This document shows positions 7,100-7,338 of a stretch of 7,338 nt of DNA, in pieces. The DNA is from Methanosarcina sp. Lineage in GTDB: Archaea > Halobacteriota > Methanosarcinia > Methanosarcinales > Methanosarcinaceae. Under the pieces are notes generated by a model. It saw nothing but the letters and a program-made list of their open reading frames with translations. It searched no databases and had not been told where the DNA came from. The position numbers and the translations under genes were made by a program. Positions within the stretch are counted from its first letter, which is position 1. Every line of letters starts with the position of its first letter. The stretch is taken from the NCBI GenBank assembly GCA_013331265.1, contig DUGS01000125.1, forward strand, positions 1,732-9,069, written 5' to 3'.

Positions 7100-7338
7100 T
7101 ATATTACTATTTTTCCTTCCACTGATCTCATTTTTATTTGAGTAAATCCATATTTTCCTTAAGTTAACTGCAGTACACACTAAATTAAATTCATTTCTGA
7201 CTGATTTCAATCCTCTCGTTAAAAATTCTCTAAACCCTAAATTCTCTTTATAATTTCCAATTGCAGGTTCTACGACCATCTTTCTTTGCCTATATATTTT
7301 TCTAGCTTCTTCGGTCTTCATTTTATCGGCTAATTGCT
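7082..7338 (-). CDS. Transposase C-terminal part (IS1182-like DDE), cut by window edge
   Basis: The minus-strand frame is open through the right edge and ends in TAA at 7084-7082. About 85 codons are visible. The ATG at 7321-7319 is internal, because in-frame coding (QLADK) continues before it. The segment YRQRKMVVEPAIGNYKENLGFREFLTRGL followed by a helix ending NLVCTAVNLRKIW is the usual C-terminal block of IS1182-type DDE transposases: the Glu of VEP is the likely third catalytic acidic residue, and the Arg-Gly and Asn-Leu positions are conserved. The last 20 or so residues are Asn/Lys-rich and not conserved. The enzyme cuts and joins element ends. Whether the complete gene is intact cannot be judged from here. 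It converges on the HerA-like gene, so the two transcripts would meet in the 6700-7080 region. Confidence 0.78.
   Translation of the reverse strand, partial: QLADKMKTEEARKIYRQRKMVVEPAIGNYKENLGFREFLTRGLKSVRNEFNLVCTAVNLRKIWIYSNKNEISGRKNSNIWNFSL

Larger units (their letters stand above)
6989..7338 (-). mobile_element. Partial insertion sequence, IS1182-like, running off the right edge
   Basis: The transposase C-terminus at 7082-7338 (minus) shows that one end of an insertion sequence lies in the window. GGCTGTCCGACAATT at 6989-7003 resembles the GGCTGTCC-type ends of several DDE elements and is the best candidate for the outer terminus, just after a GC-rich patch (6964-6982) unlike its surroundings. 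The opposite end is outside the window, so neither the terminal inverted repeat nor the target duplication can be confirmed. The left boundary is tentative. Confidence 0.5.

Overview
The window looks like chromosomal DNA from a methylotrophic methanogenic archaeon, most likely Methanosarcina or a close relative. The support is a cytosolic MEDS-PocR-PAS-PAS-HisKA_2 sensor kinase of the kind common in that group, a C-terminal remnant of a corrinoid:CoM methyltransferase-like (MtaA/MtbA/CmuA, UroD-fold) protein, archaeal-style TATA boxes and poly-T ends, and four gene ends that all use TAA or TGA. No marker gene fixes the species, so the assignment is an inference.

Layout. Positions 1-586 hold no intact gene: an AT-rich lead with a 16-bp direct repeat, a 5'-truncated methyltransferase tail (148-291, +), an imperfect 20-nt tandem duplication (365-404), and the promoter and ribosome binding site of the kinase. 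Positions 587-3409 (+) encode a 940-residue soluble histidine kinase. Positions 3410-3550 are intergenic, with a T-run and a small perfect inverted repeat just before the next gene. Positions 3551-6694 (+) encode a 1047-codon HerA/FtsK-superfamily ATPase with a Ser/Thr/Gly-rich linker. Its frame is open throughout except for one TAG at 5147-5149, between the fourth residue of the Walker A loop and its Gly-Lys-Ser. Positions 6695-7034 are non-coding, with a 12-bp inverted repeat and a hairpin/poly-T terminator. From about 6989 to the right edge is one end of an insertion sequence, whose transposase C-terminus is read on the minus strand (7082-7338, cut by the window edge).

How it fits together. 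The kinase carries two sensory domains predicted to bind small C1 or hydrocarbon-type ligands and lies beside a methyltransferase remnant, so a role in sensing methylated substrates is reasonable; no response regulator is visible. The HerA-like gene is AT-richer than the kinase, has its own leader and is followed by an insertion sequence, which suggests an accessory, horizontally acquired gene, possibly for defence or DNA processing. The most interesting point is the amber codon in its P-loop. Pyrrolysine-using methanogens read some TAG codons as an amino acid, so this is either a pyrrolysine placed in an ATP-binding loop or a fresh nonsense mutation that kills the ATPase. The sequence alone does not decide.
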